A stretch of 64,000 nucleotides of DNA from Prorocentrum cordatum (GCA_963575745.1 CAUYUJ010003902.1:1-64000), one strand, 5' to 3'; positions 10,310 through 23,343 are shown, counted from the first letter of the stretch. Notes: generated by a model not told the origin, from the sequence alone. Numbers and translations: made by a program.

Positions 10310-12043
10310 ACCTCGTAGAGCTATCTGGCAAGATGAGCTAGAGGAATTCGATCGCAGGATGAAGCTCGACCCGATCTTAAGAGACAATGTGGTAACTTTG
10401 GGTCGGTTTTGCAATCTTAAATAACTCGTAGAGCTTCCCTTAGCAAGTTATTGCTGGAAGCTTAAGAGTAATTCCGGGGAGCTGGAGAGCTAGTTGGCAA
10501 GAAAAATCTCGACGGACTTTTTGGTGACTTTTGGTCGGTTGAAAATTTTGTTCTCGAAATTTGACAATTCGTTAGAGCTCTAGTATTTTTTCCCATGATA
10601 TTCGATCTTATTCCCGCTCGCCATCTTGATCTCAGCTCGATCGGGTAACTTTGAAGGCCAAAAAGCAGGCAGGCGGGAACGACCGTTTCGAGTCATCTTG
10701 ATACGCGCTGTCGGTTTTCTCAAGATAACTCGAGCTTCAGGACAACTACAGAGCTGCTCAGCACAGCTAATGCATTCAGAATGATCAGGCGCGTTCGCCT
10801 GTTGAATCCAGAGGTCTGAACTCGGTCTGCTAGCCGAGCTAGGGTCGCAAACCTATTCGTATTATTCGAGTCATTGTAGCAGACGCTCTTGTTTTTTCGT
10901 ACTTAACTCGATCTGTAGGGCAGCCACAGAGCTAATAATCACAGAAATCGATTGAGAATTATCAGGCGCGTTCGTCTGTTGAATCAAGAGCTCTGAACTC
11001 GGCCAGCTCCCCGAGCTAGGTTCGCGAACCTATTGGTATTGTTCGAGTCATCTTGAGAAGTGCTCTCGGTTTTCTGTACTTAAATCGTGCTGGGGGAGGG
11101 CTACAGTGCTGCTGGTCACAGGAATCGATTTCGAGACATCAGGCGCGTCCGCTCGTCGAACCGAGAGCTCGGAACTCGGTCTGCTGCTCGAACGAGATCC
11201 GCGAAACTGTTGTATTATTCGAGTCATCCTGAGAGGTACTCTCGGTTTTCTGCACTTAACTCAGGCTGTATGGGGGTCTGCAGAGCTGGTAATCACAGAA
11301 ATCGATCCGCAGATATGAGACGCGTCCGCCTGTCGCATTGAGAGGTCTGAACTCGGTTTCATACTCGAGCTCGATTGGAAAACTGTTCGTTTGTTTTGTT
11401 AGAGTCATCTTGAGAGGTCTATAATCGCTTGGGCTGGAAAACTAGTCGTTCTCTGAAATTCTTTCCCACATTATATATTGTCAGGAAGCTCTACGAGTCC
11501 CCCGGCGGTAAGAAAGGTTGACGGTTTACCGCCGGCACCCAGTTTTGAAGTTTTTTTTTTCGGAACCGATATTTTTCTTATCTGTAGTAGATTATGCCGC
11601 GTCTGCCAGTGAAATTCTCAGGTCCGTAGCTGCAATATTACTATGAAAAGACTTGAGGGAACCGTCGGCCGTTTCCCGCATCTTGACACGTGTTGCCAGT
11701 TTTCTGTACTTCTCAAGATTTACGAGAGGTACCGAGCTGCTACTTACAGAAACCGATCCAGAATTATCGGGCGCGTTTGTCTGTTCCATCATCGAGAGGT
11801 CTGAACTCGGTCTGCTACTCGAGCTTGATCCTCGAAACTGTTCGTATTATACAAGTGATCTGATGGGTGCTCTCGGTTCCCACTTGAATCGACTTTCGGT
11901 CAAAGCTGGAAGACGTAATTTTAAGCATTTCAGCTCACGCGTAAGAAAGCTTTCCCCATATGTTTCAAGCAGCGTCGTGCAGAGAAGAGCTCTACGAGGC
12001 TCCCGGCAGTAACCTGGTTGACGGTTTACCGCCGGCTCCCAGT
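10310..12043 (+). mobile_element. Family B long subtype, split by a complete A
   Basis: Segments are 10310-10422 and 11544-12043. The second half differs from short B. After GACTTGAGGGAACCGTC it runs into an A-type satellite unit (about 11665-11870), then a B-type 3' region ending GCCGGCTCCCAGT. It is a B/A mosaic with B ends, also seen at 12750 and 43920. Confidence 0.7.
10423..11543 (+). mobile_element. Family A element, complete
   Basis: 1,121 bp with both termini. It is inserted in the AT-rich stretch of a B host (GCAATCTTAAAT). The 3' end reads GGCACCCAGT, a single change from the usual GGCGCCCAGT. Confidence 0.8.
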
Positions 12044-12140
12044 TAACTCGTAGAGCTTCCCTGAGCTAGTTATAGCTGGCAGCTAAGAGTAATTCCGGCG
12101 CGCTGGAGAGCTAGTTGGCTTCAAAAAAAAGAACTGAAGT

Positions 12141-12749
12141 GCCTCGTAGAGCTCTGATGGTAGAAGAGCTTGAGGAATTCGGCGACAGGGTGGAGCTAGT
12201 TGGCGAAATGTCGAAAAGGGACGCGATCATACCTTCCGCGGCCTGGCTCAGCCGATTTTGCAGTTCCAACAATTCGTTTGGGCTGCTATTTGCGCAGAGC
12301 GAAGCTTGGCATTACAGAAGTTACCTCACAAATTCTTAGTTCATTCCGTCGAAAATTTCTCCCGAGCGAAGCCAGGGACCGACTTCGCGTTGGCAGTCCA
12401 AAAAATGCAATTTTCCAGTTTTGCAGAAAATGCCATCAGAAGCTATCTGCTTTCACTTCTAGTTCTCTCAGGCGTCTGCTTGCACTTCTAGTGCCTCGTA
12501 GAGCTCTGAGGGTAGAAGAGCTAGAGGAATTCGGCGACAGGGTGGAGCTAGTTGGCGAAATGTCGAAAAGGGACGCGATCATACCTTCCGCGGCCTGGCT
12601 CAGCCGATTTTGCAGTTCTAACAATTCGTTTGGGCTGCTATTTGCGCAGAGCGAAGCTTGGCATTACAGAAGTTACCTCACAAATTCTTAGTTCATTCCG
12701 TCGAAAAATTCTCCCGAGGGGACCGACTTCACGTTGGCAGTTCAAAAAT
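12141..12749 (+). repeat. Tandem duplication of a B-headed variant unit
   Basis: 12141-12492 and 12493-12749 are two copies in direct orientation, the second shorter. Both begin GCCTCGTAGAGCTCTGA and contain GGCGAAATGTCGAAAAGG and TCCGCGGCCTGGCTCAGCC. Identity is very high by eye. The body after the B head is not found elsewhere in the window, and no 3' hairpin is present. Open frames cross it, but no protein family is recognised. Confidence 0.7.
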
Positions 12750-13659
12750 ACCTCGTAGAGCTCTTCGGCATCGATGAGCTAGAGGAATTCCGGCGCGGGG
12801 TGGAGCTAGTTGGCCGACCCGACCAAAAGAGACCCAAAAGAGACAATGTGATAACCATGGGTCGGTTTTGCTTTGATTTGAAAGTTATTTGACACTTCAT
12901 TTTGAGAATCGGTATTTTTCTCACGTGTAGTGGGTTATGCCGCGTCTGCCAGTTAAATTCTCAGGTCCGTAGCTGCAATATTATTATCAAAAGACTTACT
13001 GGAACCAACTGTGTTCCGAGTCATCTTGACACGCGTTCACGGTTTTCTGTACTTAACTCGAGATTTTGAGAGCTACAGAGCTGATATTTACAGAAACCGA
13101 TTCAGAATGATCAGGCGCGTTCGCCTGTTGCATCCAGAGGCCTGAACTCGGTCTGCTACTCGAGCTAGGTCCGTAAAAGTCATCTTCACCAGTGATGCCG
13201 GTTTTCTGTACTCAACTCAAGATTCAGAGGAGCTGCAGAGCTGGTACGCACATAAACTGATTCAGTATCACCAGGCGCTTGCGTCTGTTGCATCGAGAGG
13301 CCTGAACTCGTTCTGCTAGTCGAGCTAGGTCCACAACACTATTCGTATTTCTCAAGTTCTCTTTAGAGGCGCTGTCGGTATTCTGCACTTAACTCTAGCT
13401 GTAGCACAGCTACAGAGGTGGTACGCACAGAAACCGATACAGAATCATCAAGGGCGTTTGGCTGAAGCATCTAGAGCTCTGAACAGATTCTGCTTCTCGA
13501 GCTAAGTCCGCAAAACTATTTGTATGCGATCTATTTTTTTTTCGAGTTTTTTGGCACTCGCCTAAGCTTGCTTCACGTGTTCCGAGGAGGTGGGCAAGAA
13601 AAGAGCTCTACGAGGTCCCCGGCGGTAACCAGGTTGACGGTTTACCGCCGGCGCCAAGT
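12750..13659 (+). mobile_element. Family B long subtype, complete, with internal satellite units
   Basis: It has a normal B head and a tail ending GCGCCAAGT. From GGAACCAACTGTGTTCCGAG (about 13000) it carries A-type satellite units up to about 13520, then the B-like GCTTGCTTCACGTGTTCCGAGG region and the 3' repeat. Confidence 0.7.
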
Positions 13660-15154
13660 TTTCAGAACTTTTGGTCGGTTGAAAATTATGTTCTCGAAAT
13701 TCAACAATTCGTTTCTGCTCTAGTATTTTTTCCCGTGATATTCGATCTTATTCCCGCTCGCCATCTTGATCTCAGCTCGATCGGGTATTTTTAAAGGTCA
13801 AAAAGCACACTGGCGGGATCGGCCGTTTCGAGTCATCTTGATACGCTTTGTCGGTATGCTGTGCTTGAATCGAGCTGTAGAACCGCTACAGAGCAGGTCA
13901 GCACAGGTATCGCACTGAGAATCATCAGCCGCGTTCGCCTGTTGAATCCAGAGGTCTGAACTCGGTCTGCTAGCCGAGCTAGGTCCGCAAACCTATTCGT
14001 ATTATTCGAGTCAACTTGATACGGGTTATCGGTATTTTCTCTTTAACTCGAGATGTAGGGCAGTTACAGTGCTGGTAAGCACACCTATCGCACTCAGAAT
14101 TATCAGGCGCGTTTGTCTGTTGAATCCATAGGTCTGAACTCGGTCTCCTAGCCGAGCTACGTCCGCAAGCTATTTGTATTATTCGAGGCAACTTGATACG
14201 CATTGTCGTTATTTTCTACTTAACTCGAGCTGCAGGGCAGCTACAGTGCTGGTCCGCAACATCTATCGCGCTCAGAATAATCAGACGCATTCGCCTGTTG
14301 AATCCATAGGTGAACTCGGTCTGCTAGCTGAGCTAGGTCCGCAAACCTATTCGTATTATTCGAGTCAATTTGATACGCGTTGTCGGTATTTTGTTCTTAA
14401 TTCGAGCTGCAAGCACACCTATTGCACTCAGAATCATCAGGCGCGTTCGCGTCGAATCGATAGGTCTGAACTCGGTCTGCTAGCCGAGCAGGTCCGGAAA
14501 ACTATTCGTATTATTGGAGTCATCTTGACAAACGCTCTCGGTATTTTCTGTACGTAACTCGAGCTTTAGGCAGCTAGAGAGCCTACAGTGACAGAAATCG
14601 ATTGAGAATTATCGGGCGCGTTGTATCGAGAGCTCTGAACTCGGCCTGCTGCTCGAGCTAGGTTCGCGAAATTATTCGTATTGTCCGAATCATCGTGAAA
14701 AGTGCTCTGAATTTTCTGCACTCAACTCGTGCTGGGGGAGGGCTACTGCTGCGGGTCATGGAAATCGATTTGCATACATCAGGCGCGTTCGTTGGTCGAT
14801 TCGAGAGCTCAGAACTTGGTCTGCTGCTCGAAACAGGTCTGCGAAACTATTATTTTATTCGAGTCATCCTGAGAGCTGTTGGTTTTCTGCACTTAACTCG
14901 GGCTGTAGAGGGGCTCCAGCTGGTCATCACATGAGTCGATTCGCAGACATCAGACGCGTCCGCCTGTCGCATTGAGAGGTTTGAACTCGGTCTGATCAGA
15001 CGCGTCCGCTTGTCGCATTCAGAGCTAAAAAAATATTCACTATGAGTCAGAATGTTGGTAGGTGCTCTCGGTTTTCTCAACTTAAGTCGAGCTTGGAAGC
15101 TCTACGAGTTCCCCGGCGGTAACCAAGGTTGACGGTTTACCGCCGGCGCCCAGT

Positions 15155-16599
15155 CGAGGAGCTGGAGAGCTAGTTGGCAAGGAAAATCTCGACGGACCTT
15201 TTGGTGACTTTTGGTCGGTTAAAAATTTTATTCTCAAAATACCTCGTAGAGCTCTTCGTCGTCGATGAGCCAGAGGAGTTCCGGCGCGGGGTGGAGCTAG
15301 TTGGCCCAGCCGGCCGAGGCGGACAATGTGACAACTTTTGGGGAGTTTACAAATATTTGAAAGATATTTGACAATTCATTTTGAGAAAGCCGATTTTTCG
15401 CACCTGTAGACAACCTTGAGGGCCTCTGCGTCTTAATATGAGCGCTGGAGGCGCATTTTTACTATCAAAACACTTGGCGCAACCAACTTTCTATCGACAT
15501 GAAAAAATTGAAGATTCAATTTTTCGAGAAATGCCTGGAGAAGCTCTCTCCTTCGACTCTTAGCACTCTCACGCGTGAAAAGAGCTCTACGAGGCGGTTC
15601 ACCGCCGGTGAACCGTTGACCATTCGTTAGAGCTCTAGTATTTTTTCCCATGATATTCGATCTTATTCCCGCTCGCCATCTTGATCTCAGCTCGATCGGG
15701 TAACTTTGAAGGCCAAAAAGCAGGCAGGCGGGAACGACCGTTTCGAGTCATCTTGATACGCGCTGTCGGTTTTCTCAAGATAACTCGAGCTTCAGGACAA
15801 CTACAGAGCTGGTCAGCACAGCTAATGCATTCAGAATGATGAGGCGCGTTCGCCTGTTGAATCCAGAGGTCTGAACTCGGTCTGCTAGCCGAGCTAGGGT
15901 CGCAAACCTATTCGTATTATTCGAGTCATTGTAGCAGACGCTCTCGGTTTTTCGTACTTAACTCGATCTGTAGGGCAGCCACAGTGCTGATAATCACAGA
16001 AATCGATTGAGAATTATCAGGCGCGTTCGTCTGTTGAATCAAGAGCTCTGAACTCGGCCTGCTCCCCGAGCTAGGTTCGCGAACCTATTAGTATTGTTCG
16101 AGTCATCTTGAGAAGTGCTCTCGGTTTTCTGTACTTCAATCGTGCTGGGGGAGGGCTACAGTGCTGCTGGCCACAGGAATCGATTTCGAGACATCAGGCG
16201 CGTCCGTGCGTCGAACCGAGAGCTCGGAACTCGGTCTGCTGCTCGAACGAGATCCGCGAAACTGTCGTATTATTCGAGTCATCCTGAGAGGTACTCTCGA
16301 TTTTCTGCACGTAACTCAGGCTGTATGGGGGGCTGCAGAGCTGGTAATCACAGGAATCGATCCCGCAGACATCAGACGCGTCCGCCTGTCGCATTTAGAG
16401 GTCTGAACTCGGTTTCATACTCGAGCTCGAGTGGAAAACTGTTCGTTTGTTTTGTTAGAGTCATCTTGAGAGGTCTATAATCGCTTGGGCTGAAAAACTA
16501 GTCGTTCTCTGAAATTCTTTTCCACATTACATATTGTCAGGAAGCTCTACGAGTCCCCCGGCGGTAAGAAAGGTTGACGGTTTACCGCCGGCGCCCAGT
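15155..16599 (+). mobile_element. Family A element split by B, head missing
   Basis: Segments are 15155-15240 and 15616-16599. The left part ends TTCTCAAAAT and the right part begins TTGACCATTCG, which rejoin perfectly. The 3' end is complete. Confidence 0.7.
15241..15615 (+). mobile_element. Family B element with rearranged terminal hairpin
   Basis: The body and 3' inverted repeat are normal. After GAGG the tail has collapsed to CGGTTCACCGCCGGTGAACCG, an almost perfect palindrome, in place of the 10-bp stem, loop and CAGT. Confidence 0.7.
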
Positions 16600-16983
16600 T
16601 GGAGAGCTGAGGGTTTCAGATAAGAAGCCGGCGGTGGGTGGTGAGGAGCACGCCCACCTCCGCCGGTCCACGATCGCCGGAGCAACTCGCCGGAACCGGC
16701 AGCGGGTCCCGGAGCGTGGCTTCCTAGCGTTTCCCAATACGCGTGGCTCCAGGGTGCGCGAAGCGCTTCGGCAGAGCTTCGGAAGAGCTTCGGCAGTTTT
16801 TCCAGGCTCCTAGGCAGATCTTCCTTGCGCGCTTTGCAGGGCCCCACGCATCGTAGACGGTGCCCCTGCAAGCGTCTCCTGCGAGGTGTCCAGCGTTCCG
16901 CGCGTCGTTTCAGGCGGCCTGGCAGAGGTCCCGTGCGGCGTTCCGCGCTTGGCTTCGCTATCCGGGTTTTGGACGCTTACAAG
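16600..16983 (+). mobile_element. Family C element, GC-rich, degraded
   Basis: It begins TGGAGAGCTGAGGGTTTCAG and ends CCGGGTTTTGGACGCTTAC, the C tail with changes. The middle is strongly GC-rich with repeats of CTTCGG-type words and lacks the clean palindrome of other C copies. Confidence 0.55.
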
Positions 16984-19119
16984 AACTCGTAGAGCTTCCC
17001 TCAGCAAGTAACTCGTAGAGCTTCTCTTAGCAAGTTATTGCTGGAAGCTTAAGAGTAATCCCGGGGAGCTGGAGAGCTAGTTGGCAAGAAAAATCTCGAC
17101 GGACCTTTTGGTGACTTTTGGTCGGTTGAAAATTTTGTTCTCAAAATTTGACCATTCGTTAGAGCTCTAGTATTTTTCCCATGATATTCGATCTTATTCC
17201 CGCTCGCCATCTTGATCTCAGCTCGATCGGGTAACTTTGAAGGCCACAAATCAGACAGGCGGGAACGGCCGTTTCGAGTCATCTTGATACGCGCTGTCGC
17301 TTTTCTCAAGATAACTCGAGCTTTAGGACAACTACAGAGCTGGTCAGCACAGCTAATGCATTCAGAATGATCAGGCGCGTTCGCCTGTTGAATCCAAAGG
17401 TCTGAACTCGGTTTGCTAGCCGAGCTATGGTCGCAAACCTATTCGTATTATTCGAGTCATTGTAGCAGACGCTCTCGTTTTTTTCGTACTTAACTCGATC
17501 TGTAGGGCAGCCACAGAGCTGATAATCGCAGAAATCGATTGAGAATCATCAGGCGCGTTCGTCTGTTGAATAAAGAGCTTTGAACTCGGCCTGCTCCCCG
17601 AGCTAGGTTCGCGGACCTATTTGTATTTTTCGAGACATCTTGAGAAGTGCTTTCGGTTTTCTGTACTTAAATCGTGCTGGGGGAGGGCTATAGTGCTGCT
17701 GGTCACAGAAATCGATTTCGAGACATCAGGCGCGTCCGTTCGTCGAACCGAAAGCTCGGAACTCGGTCTGCTGCTCGAACGAGATGCGCGAAACTGTTGT
17801 ATTATTCGAGTCATCCTGAGAGGTACTCTCGGTTTCCTGCACTTAACTCAGGCTGTATGGGGGGCTGCAGAGCTGGTAATCACAGGAATCGATCCGCAGA
17901 CATCAGACGCGTCCGCCTGTCGCATTCAGAGGTCTTAACTCGGTTTCATACTCGAGCTCGATTGGGAAACAGTTCGTTTGTTTTGTTAGAGTCATCTTGA
18001 GAGGTCTATAATCGCTTGGGCTGAAAAACTAGTCGTTCTCTGAAATTCTTCCCCACATTATATATTGTCAGGAAGCTCTACGAGTGCCCCGGCGGTAAGA
18101 AAGGTTGACGGTTTACCGCCGGCGCCCAGTTATCGCTGGAAGCTAAGAGTAATTCTGGCGCGTCCCAGAGCTAGTTGGCTCGAAAAATCTCGACGGCACT
18201 TTTGACAACTTTTAGTCGGTTGAAAATTTTGTTCTCGAAATTTGATAATTCGTTAGAGCTCTTGTATTTTTTCCCGTGATATTCGATCTTATTTCCGCTC
18301 GCCATCTTGATCTCAGCTCGATCGGGATATTACTATCGAAAAGCACTGTGGCGGGATCGGCCGTTCCGAGTCATCTTGATACACGGTGACGGTTGTCTCA
18401 AGATATCTCGAGCTTCAGGGCAGCTACAGAGCTGGTCAGCACAGCTTATGGATCCAGAATGATCAGACGCGTTCGCCTGTTGGACCCAGAGGTCTGAACT
18501 CGGCCTAGTAGCCGAGCTAGATGCGCAAACCTATTCGTATTATTCGAGTCATCTTGACAAGCGCTCTCGGTTTTCTGCACTGAACTCGAGTTGTAGGACA
18601 GCTAAAGAGCTGATATTTACAGGAACTGATTTGGAATTATCAGTTGCGTTTGTTTGTCGAATTCAGAGCTCTGACTTCGGTTTGCTGCCCGATCTAGAAT
18701 CCCAAAATTATTCGTATTGGTCGAGTCATCTTGAGAAGTGCTATCAGTTTTCTTTACTCAACTCGCGCTGAGGGGGGCTACAATGCTTGTTCTCACAGGA
18801 ATCGATTCAAAGCCTGCCGAATCCAGATCTCGCAACTCGGTCTGCTGCCCGAACTAGGTCCGCATAATTATTGCATTGTTCGAGTCATCCTGAGAGATGC
18901 TGTCGGTTTTCTGCACTTAACTCGGGCTGTGGGCGTGGTAATGAGGGGTCGATTCGCAGACATCAGACGCGTCCGCCTGTAGCATTCAGAGGTAAAAAAT
19001 ATCGACTATGAGTCGGAATATTGGTAGGTGCTGTCGGTTGTCTCAACTGAAGTCGAGCTAGGAAGCTCTACGAGTCCCCGGCGATAAGCAAGGTTGACGG
19101 TTTACCGCCGGCGCCCAGC
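16984..19119 (+). mobile_element. Family A element split by another A
   Basis: Segments are 16984-17009 and 18131-19119. The left part ends CAGCAAGT and the right part starts TATCGCTGGAAGC, inside the 5' hairpin region. Its last base is changed: the tail reads CCCAGC. Confidence 0.75.
17010..18130 (+). mobile_element. Family A element, complete
   Basis: 1,121 bp with both termini. The 3' repeat is followed by GTGCCCCGGCGG, one change from the usual GTCCCCCGGCGG. Confidence 0.8.
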
Positions 19120-20147
19120 AACTCGTAGAGCTTCCCTGCGCAAGTTACTGCTGGAAGCTTAAGAGTAGGAAACATCTCGACGGACCTTTTGGTGATTTTC
19201 GGTCGGTTGAAAATTTTGTTTTCGAAATTGAACAATTCGTTAGAGCTCTAGTATTTTTTCCCGTGATATTCGATCTTATTCTCGATCGCCATCTTGATCT
19301 CAGCTTGATCGGGTAACTTTGACGGCCAAAAAGCAGGCAGGCGGACACGGCCGTTTCGAGTCATCTTGATACGCGCTGTCGGTTTTCTCAAGATAACTCG
19401 AGCTTCAGGACGACTACAGAAATGATCAGCACAGCTAATGTATTCAGAATGATCAGGCGCGTTCGCCCGTTGAATCCAGAGGTCTGAACTCGGTCTGCTA
19501 GCCGAGCTATGGTCGCAAACCTATTCGTATTATTCGAGTCATTGTAGCAGACGCTCTCGGTTTTTCGTACTCAACTCGATCTGTAGGGCAGCCACAGAGC
19601 TGATAATCACAGAAATCGATTGAGAATTATCAGGCGCGTTCGTCTGTTGAATGAAGAGCTCTGAACTCGGTCTGCTCCCCGAGCTAGGTTTGCGAACATA
19701 TTGGTATTGTTCGAGTCATCTTGAGACGTGCTCTCGGTTTTCTGTACTTAAATCGTGCTGGGGGAGGGCTGCAGTGCTGCTGGTCACAGGAATCGATTTC
19801 GAGACATCAGGCGCGTCCGTTCGTCGAACCGAGAGCTCGGAAACTCTCGGTTTTCTGCACTTAACTCAGGCTCTATGGGGGGCTCCAGAGCTGGTTATCA
19901 CAGGAATCGATCCGCAGAATCAGACGCGTGCGCCTGTCGCATTCAGAGGTCTGAACTCGGTTTCATACTCGAGCTCGATCGGAAAACTGTTCGTTTGTTT
20001 TGTTAGATTTATCTTGAGAGGTCTATAATCGCTTGGGCCGAAAAAGTAGTCGTTCTCTGAATTTCTTTTCCACATTATATATTGTCAGGAAGCTCTACGA
20101 GTCCCCCGGCGGTAAGAAAGGTTGACGGTTTACCGCCGGCGCCCAGT
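19120..20147 (+). mobile_element. Family A element, complete with an internal deletion
   Basis: It starts immediately at the end of the preceding A. The segment between AAGAGTA and GGAAACATCTCGACGG lacks the usual GAGAGCTAGTTGGC stretch. One satellite unit near 19850 is also shortened. Confidence 0.75.
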
Positions 20148-20549
20148 ACCTCGTAGAGTCTATCGGCATCGATGAGGTAGAGGAATTCCGGCGCGGGGTG
20201 GAGCTAGTTGGCCGAGCCGGCCTTAGGAGACAAAGTGATGACTTTGGGTCGGTTTTGGTAAGATTTGAAAGATATTTGACAATTCATTCTGAGAAACCAG
20301 ATTTTTCTCACGTTTAGTGGGTTTTGCCGCGTCTGCCCGTTAAATTTTCAGGTCTGTAGCTGCAGTATTACTATCGAAAGACTTGCAGGAACCGCTTTTG
20401 TGTGAAACCCGAAACATCGTAATTTTTCGATTTTTTTCGATCTCGCTTTAGAAGATTCCTCCATGTTTTGCGAGGAGCGCTGTGCAAGAGGAGAGCTCTA
20501 CGAGGTGCCCGGCGGTAGCCTTGTTGACGGTTTACCGCCGGTTCCCAGT
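20148..20549 (+). mobile_element. Family B element, complete
   Basis: A 402-bp copy with a GGTTCCCAGT tail. The stem left arm reads GGCGGTAGCC, which weakens the pairing. Confidence 0.75.
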
Positions 20550-21643
20550 TATTGCTGGAAGCTTAAGAGTAATTCCGGGAGGCTGGAGAGCTAGTTGGCA
20601 AGAAAAATTTCGACGGACCTTTTGGTGACTTTTGGTCGGTTGAAAATTTTGTTCTCGAAATTGAACAATTCGTTAGAGCTCTAGTATTTTTTCCCGTGAT
20701 ATTCGATCTTATTCCCGCTCGCCATCTTGATCTCAGCTCGATCGGGTAACTTTGAAGGCCAAAAAGCAGGCAGACGGGAACGGCCGTTTCGAGTCATCTT
20801 GATACGCGCTATCGGTTTTCTCAAGATAACTCGAGCTTGAGGACAACCACAGAGCTGGTTAGCACAGCTAATGCATTCAGAATGATCAGGCGCATTCGCC
20901 TGTTGAATCCAGAGGTCTGAACTCGGTCTGCTAGCCGAGCTAGGGTCGCAAACCTATTCGTATTATTCGCGTTATTGTAACAACGCTCTCTGTTTTTCGT
21001 ACTTAACTCGATCTCTAGGGCAGCCACAGAGCTGATAATCACAGAAATCGATTGAGAATTATCAGGCGCGTCCGTCTGTTGAATCAAGAGCTCTGAACTC
21101 GGCCTGCTCCCCGAGCTAGGTTCGCGAACCTATTGGTATTGTTCGAGTCATCTTGAGAAGTTCTCTCGGTTTTCTGTACTTAAATCGTGCTGGGGTAGGG
21201 CTACAGTGCTGCTGGTCACAGGAATCGATTTCGAGACATCAGGCGCGTCCGTTCGTCGAACCGAGAGCTCGGAACTCGGTCTGCTGCTCGAACGAGATCC
21301 GCGAAACTGTTGTATTATTCGAGTCATCCTGAGAGGTACTCTCGGTTTTCTGCACTTAACTCAGGCTGTATGGGGGGCTGCAGAGCTGGTAATCACAGGA
21401 ATCGATCCGCAGACATCAGACGCGTCCGCCTGTCGCATTCAGAGGTCTGAACTCGCTTTCATACTCGAGCTCGATTGGAAAACTGTTCGTTTGTTTTGTT
21501 AGAGTCATCTTGAGAGGTCTATAATCGCTTGGGCTGAAAACCTAGTCGTTCTCTGAAATCCTTTTCCACATTATATATTGTCAGGAAGCTCTACGAGTCC
21601 CCCGGCGGTAAGAAAGGTTGACGGTTTACCGCCGGCGCCCAGT
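20550..21643 (+). mobile_element. Family A element, head missing
   Basis: It resumes at TATTGCTGGAAGC. It is closely similar to 23646-24762, including the CCTAGTCGTTCTCTGAAATCC stretch before the end, and both are followed by the same A sequence. Confidence 0.7.
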
Positions 21644-21975
21644 AATTCCGGCGCGCTGGAGAGCTAGTTGGCTCGAAAAAAAAGAACTGAACTTTTCACA
21701 ACTTTTGGTCGGTTGAACATTTTCTCTCGAAATTCAACAATTCGTTTGTGCTCTAGTATTTTTTCCCGTGATATTCGATCTTATTCCCGCTCGCCATCTT
21801 GATCTCAGCTCGATCGGGTACCTTTTACTGCCAAAAAGCACACTGGCGGGATCGGCCGTTTCGAGTCATCTTGATATGCGTTGTCGGTATTTTGTTCTTA
21901 ACTCGAGCTGTAGAGCAGCTACAGAGCTGACCAGAAAGGACAAAGTGTTAACTGTGGGTCGGTTTTGCTAATATT
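21644..21975 (+). mobile_element. A/B chimera fragment
   Basis: 21644-21928 is A leader plus the first satellite unit, almost identical to 24763-25047. At about 21929 it switches within GCTGACC to the B interior (AGAAAGGACAAAGTG). It then stops where a C copy begins. Confidence 0.6.
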
Positions 21976-22255
21976 TTCCCGGGGAGCTCGCTGAGAGCTA
22001 GAGGGTCCAAGATTAGAAGCAGGACGGTGGTTGTGCCCGCCAGGAGCTCCTCCACGGCGGTCCACGTTCCCCGCAGCGCCTCGCCCGGCCCGGCAACGTG
22101 TCCGGGAGAGCTTCCGGCAAGCTTCCACGCGTGCCTGCACGCGGGCAGGCACGCATGGAAGCGATTCTGGCAGCGCTTCAGCAGCGCTGTAGGAGAGCCC
22201 CCCAGAGCGCCAGAAAGGCGTTACGAAAACGTGTGAGGGCCCGCCAGGGAAACTT
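21976..22255 (+). mobile_element. Family C element, 3'-truncated
   Basis: It starts TTCCCGGGGAGCTCGCTGAG, with the CCAAGATTAGAAGC block and the palindromic GCGTGCCTGCACGCGGGCAG at about 22129-22148. It ends at CCCGCCAGGGAAACTT where an A begins. The usual GGACGCTACCAAGT tail is missing. Confidence 0.6.
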
Positions 22256-23343
22256 AACTCGTAGAGCTTCCCTTAGCAAGTTATCGCTGGAAGCTTAAGA
22301 GTAATTCCGGGGAGCTGGAGAGCTAGTTGGCAAGAAAAATCTCGACCGACTTGGTCGGTTGAAAATTTTGTTCTCAAAATTTGACAATTCGTTAGAGCTC
22401 TAGTATTTTTTCCCAGGATATTCGATCTTATACCCGCTCGCCATCTTGATCTCAGCTCGATCGGGTAACTTTGAAGGCCAAAAAGCAGGCAGGCGGGAAC
22501 GGCCGTTTCGAGTCATCTTGATACGCGCTGTCGGTTTTCTCAAGATAACTCGAGCTTCAGGACAACTACAGAGCTGGTCAGCACAGCTAATGCATTCAGA
22601 ATGATCAGGCGCGTTCGCCTGTTGAATCCAGAGGTCTGAACTCGGTCTGCTAGCCGAGCTAGGGTCGCAAACCTATTCGTATTATTCGAGTCATTGTAGC
22701 AGACGCTCTCGGTTTTTCGTACTTAACTCGATCTGTAGGGCAGCCGCAGAGCTGATACTCACAGAAATCGATTGAGAATTATGAGGCGCGTTCGTCTGTT
22801 GAATCAAGAGCTCGAGCTAGGTTCGCGAACCTATTGGTATTGTTCGAGTCATCTTGAGAAGTGCTCTCGATTTTCTGAGCTTAAATCGTGCTGGGAAAGG
22901 GCTACAGTGCTGCTGGTCACAGGAATCGATTACAAGACATCAGGCGTGTCCGTTCGTCGAACCGAGAGCTCGGATCTCGGTCTGCTACTCGAACGAGATC
23001 CGCGAAACTGTTGTATTATTCGAGTCATCCTGAGAGGTACTCTCGGTTTTCTGCACTTAACTCAGGCTGTATGGGGGGCTGCAGAGCTGGTAATCACAGG
23101 AATCGATCCGCAGACATTAGACGCGTCCGCATGTCGCATTCAAGGTCTGAACTCGGTTTCATACTCGAGCTCGATTGGAAAACGGTTCGTTTGTTTTGTT
23201 AGAGTCATCTTGAGAGGTCTATAATCGCTTGGGCTGAAAAACTAGTCGTTCTCTGGAATTCTTTTCCACATTATATATTGTCAGGAAGCTCTACGAGTCC
23301 CCCGGCGGTAAGAAAGGTTGACGGTTTACCGCCGGCGCCCAGT
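22256..23343 (+). mobile_element. Family A element, complete
   Basis: 1,088 bp with both ends. A short deletion in the leader gives CTCGACCGACTTGGTCGG, and one satellite unit near 22812 has lost about 20 bases. Confidence 0.8.

Larger units (their letters stand above)
12045..15154 (+). mobile_element. Family A element split by B-type insertions
   Basis: Segments are 12045-12140 and 13660-15154. The left part ends AAAGAACTGAAGT and the right part starts TTTCAGAACTTTTGGTCGG, which matches uninterrupted relatives at 21665 and 24785. It has more satellite units than most copies, with several partial ones near 14.2-14.6 kb. Confidence 0.7.

Noticed and set aside
16115-16480. Recurrent open frames encoding GEGYSAAGHRNRFRDIRRVR-like peptides
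   Set aside because: They lie in the satellite core of A elements at many places (8288, 11087, 17674, 22888, 24308). The 177-bp period is a multiple of three, so frames stay open by chance. Several frames and both strands are open alike, and no start or family is conserved.
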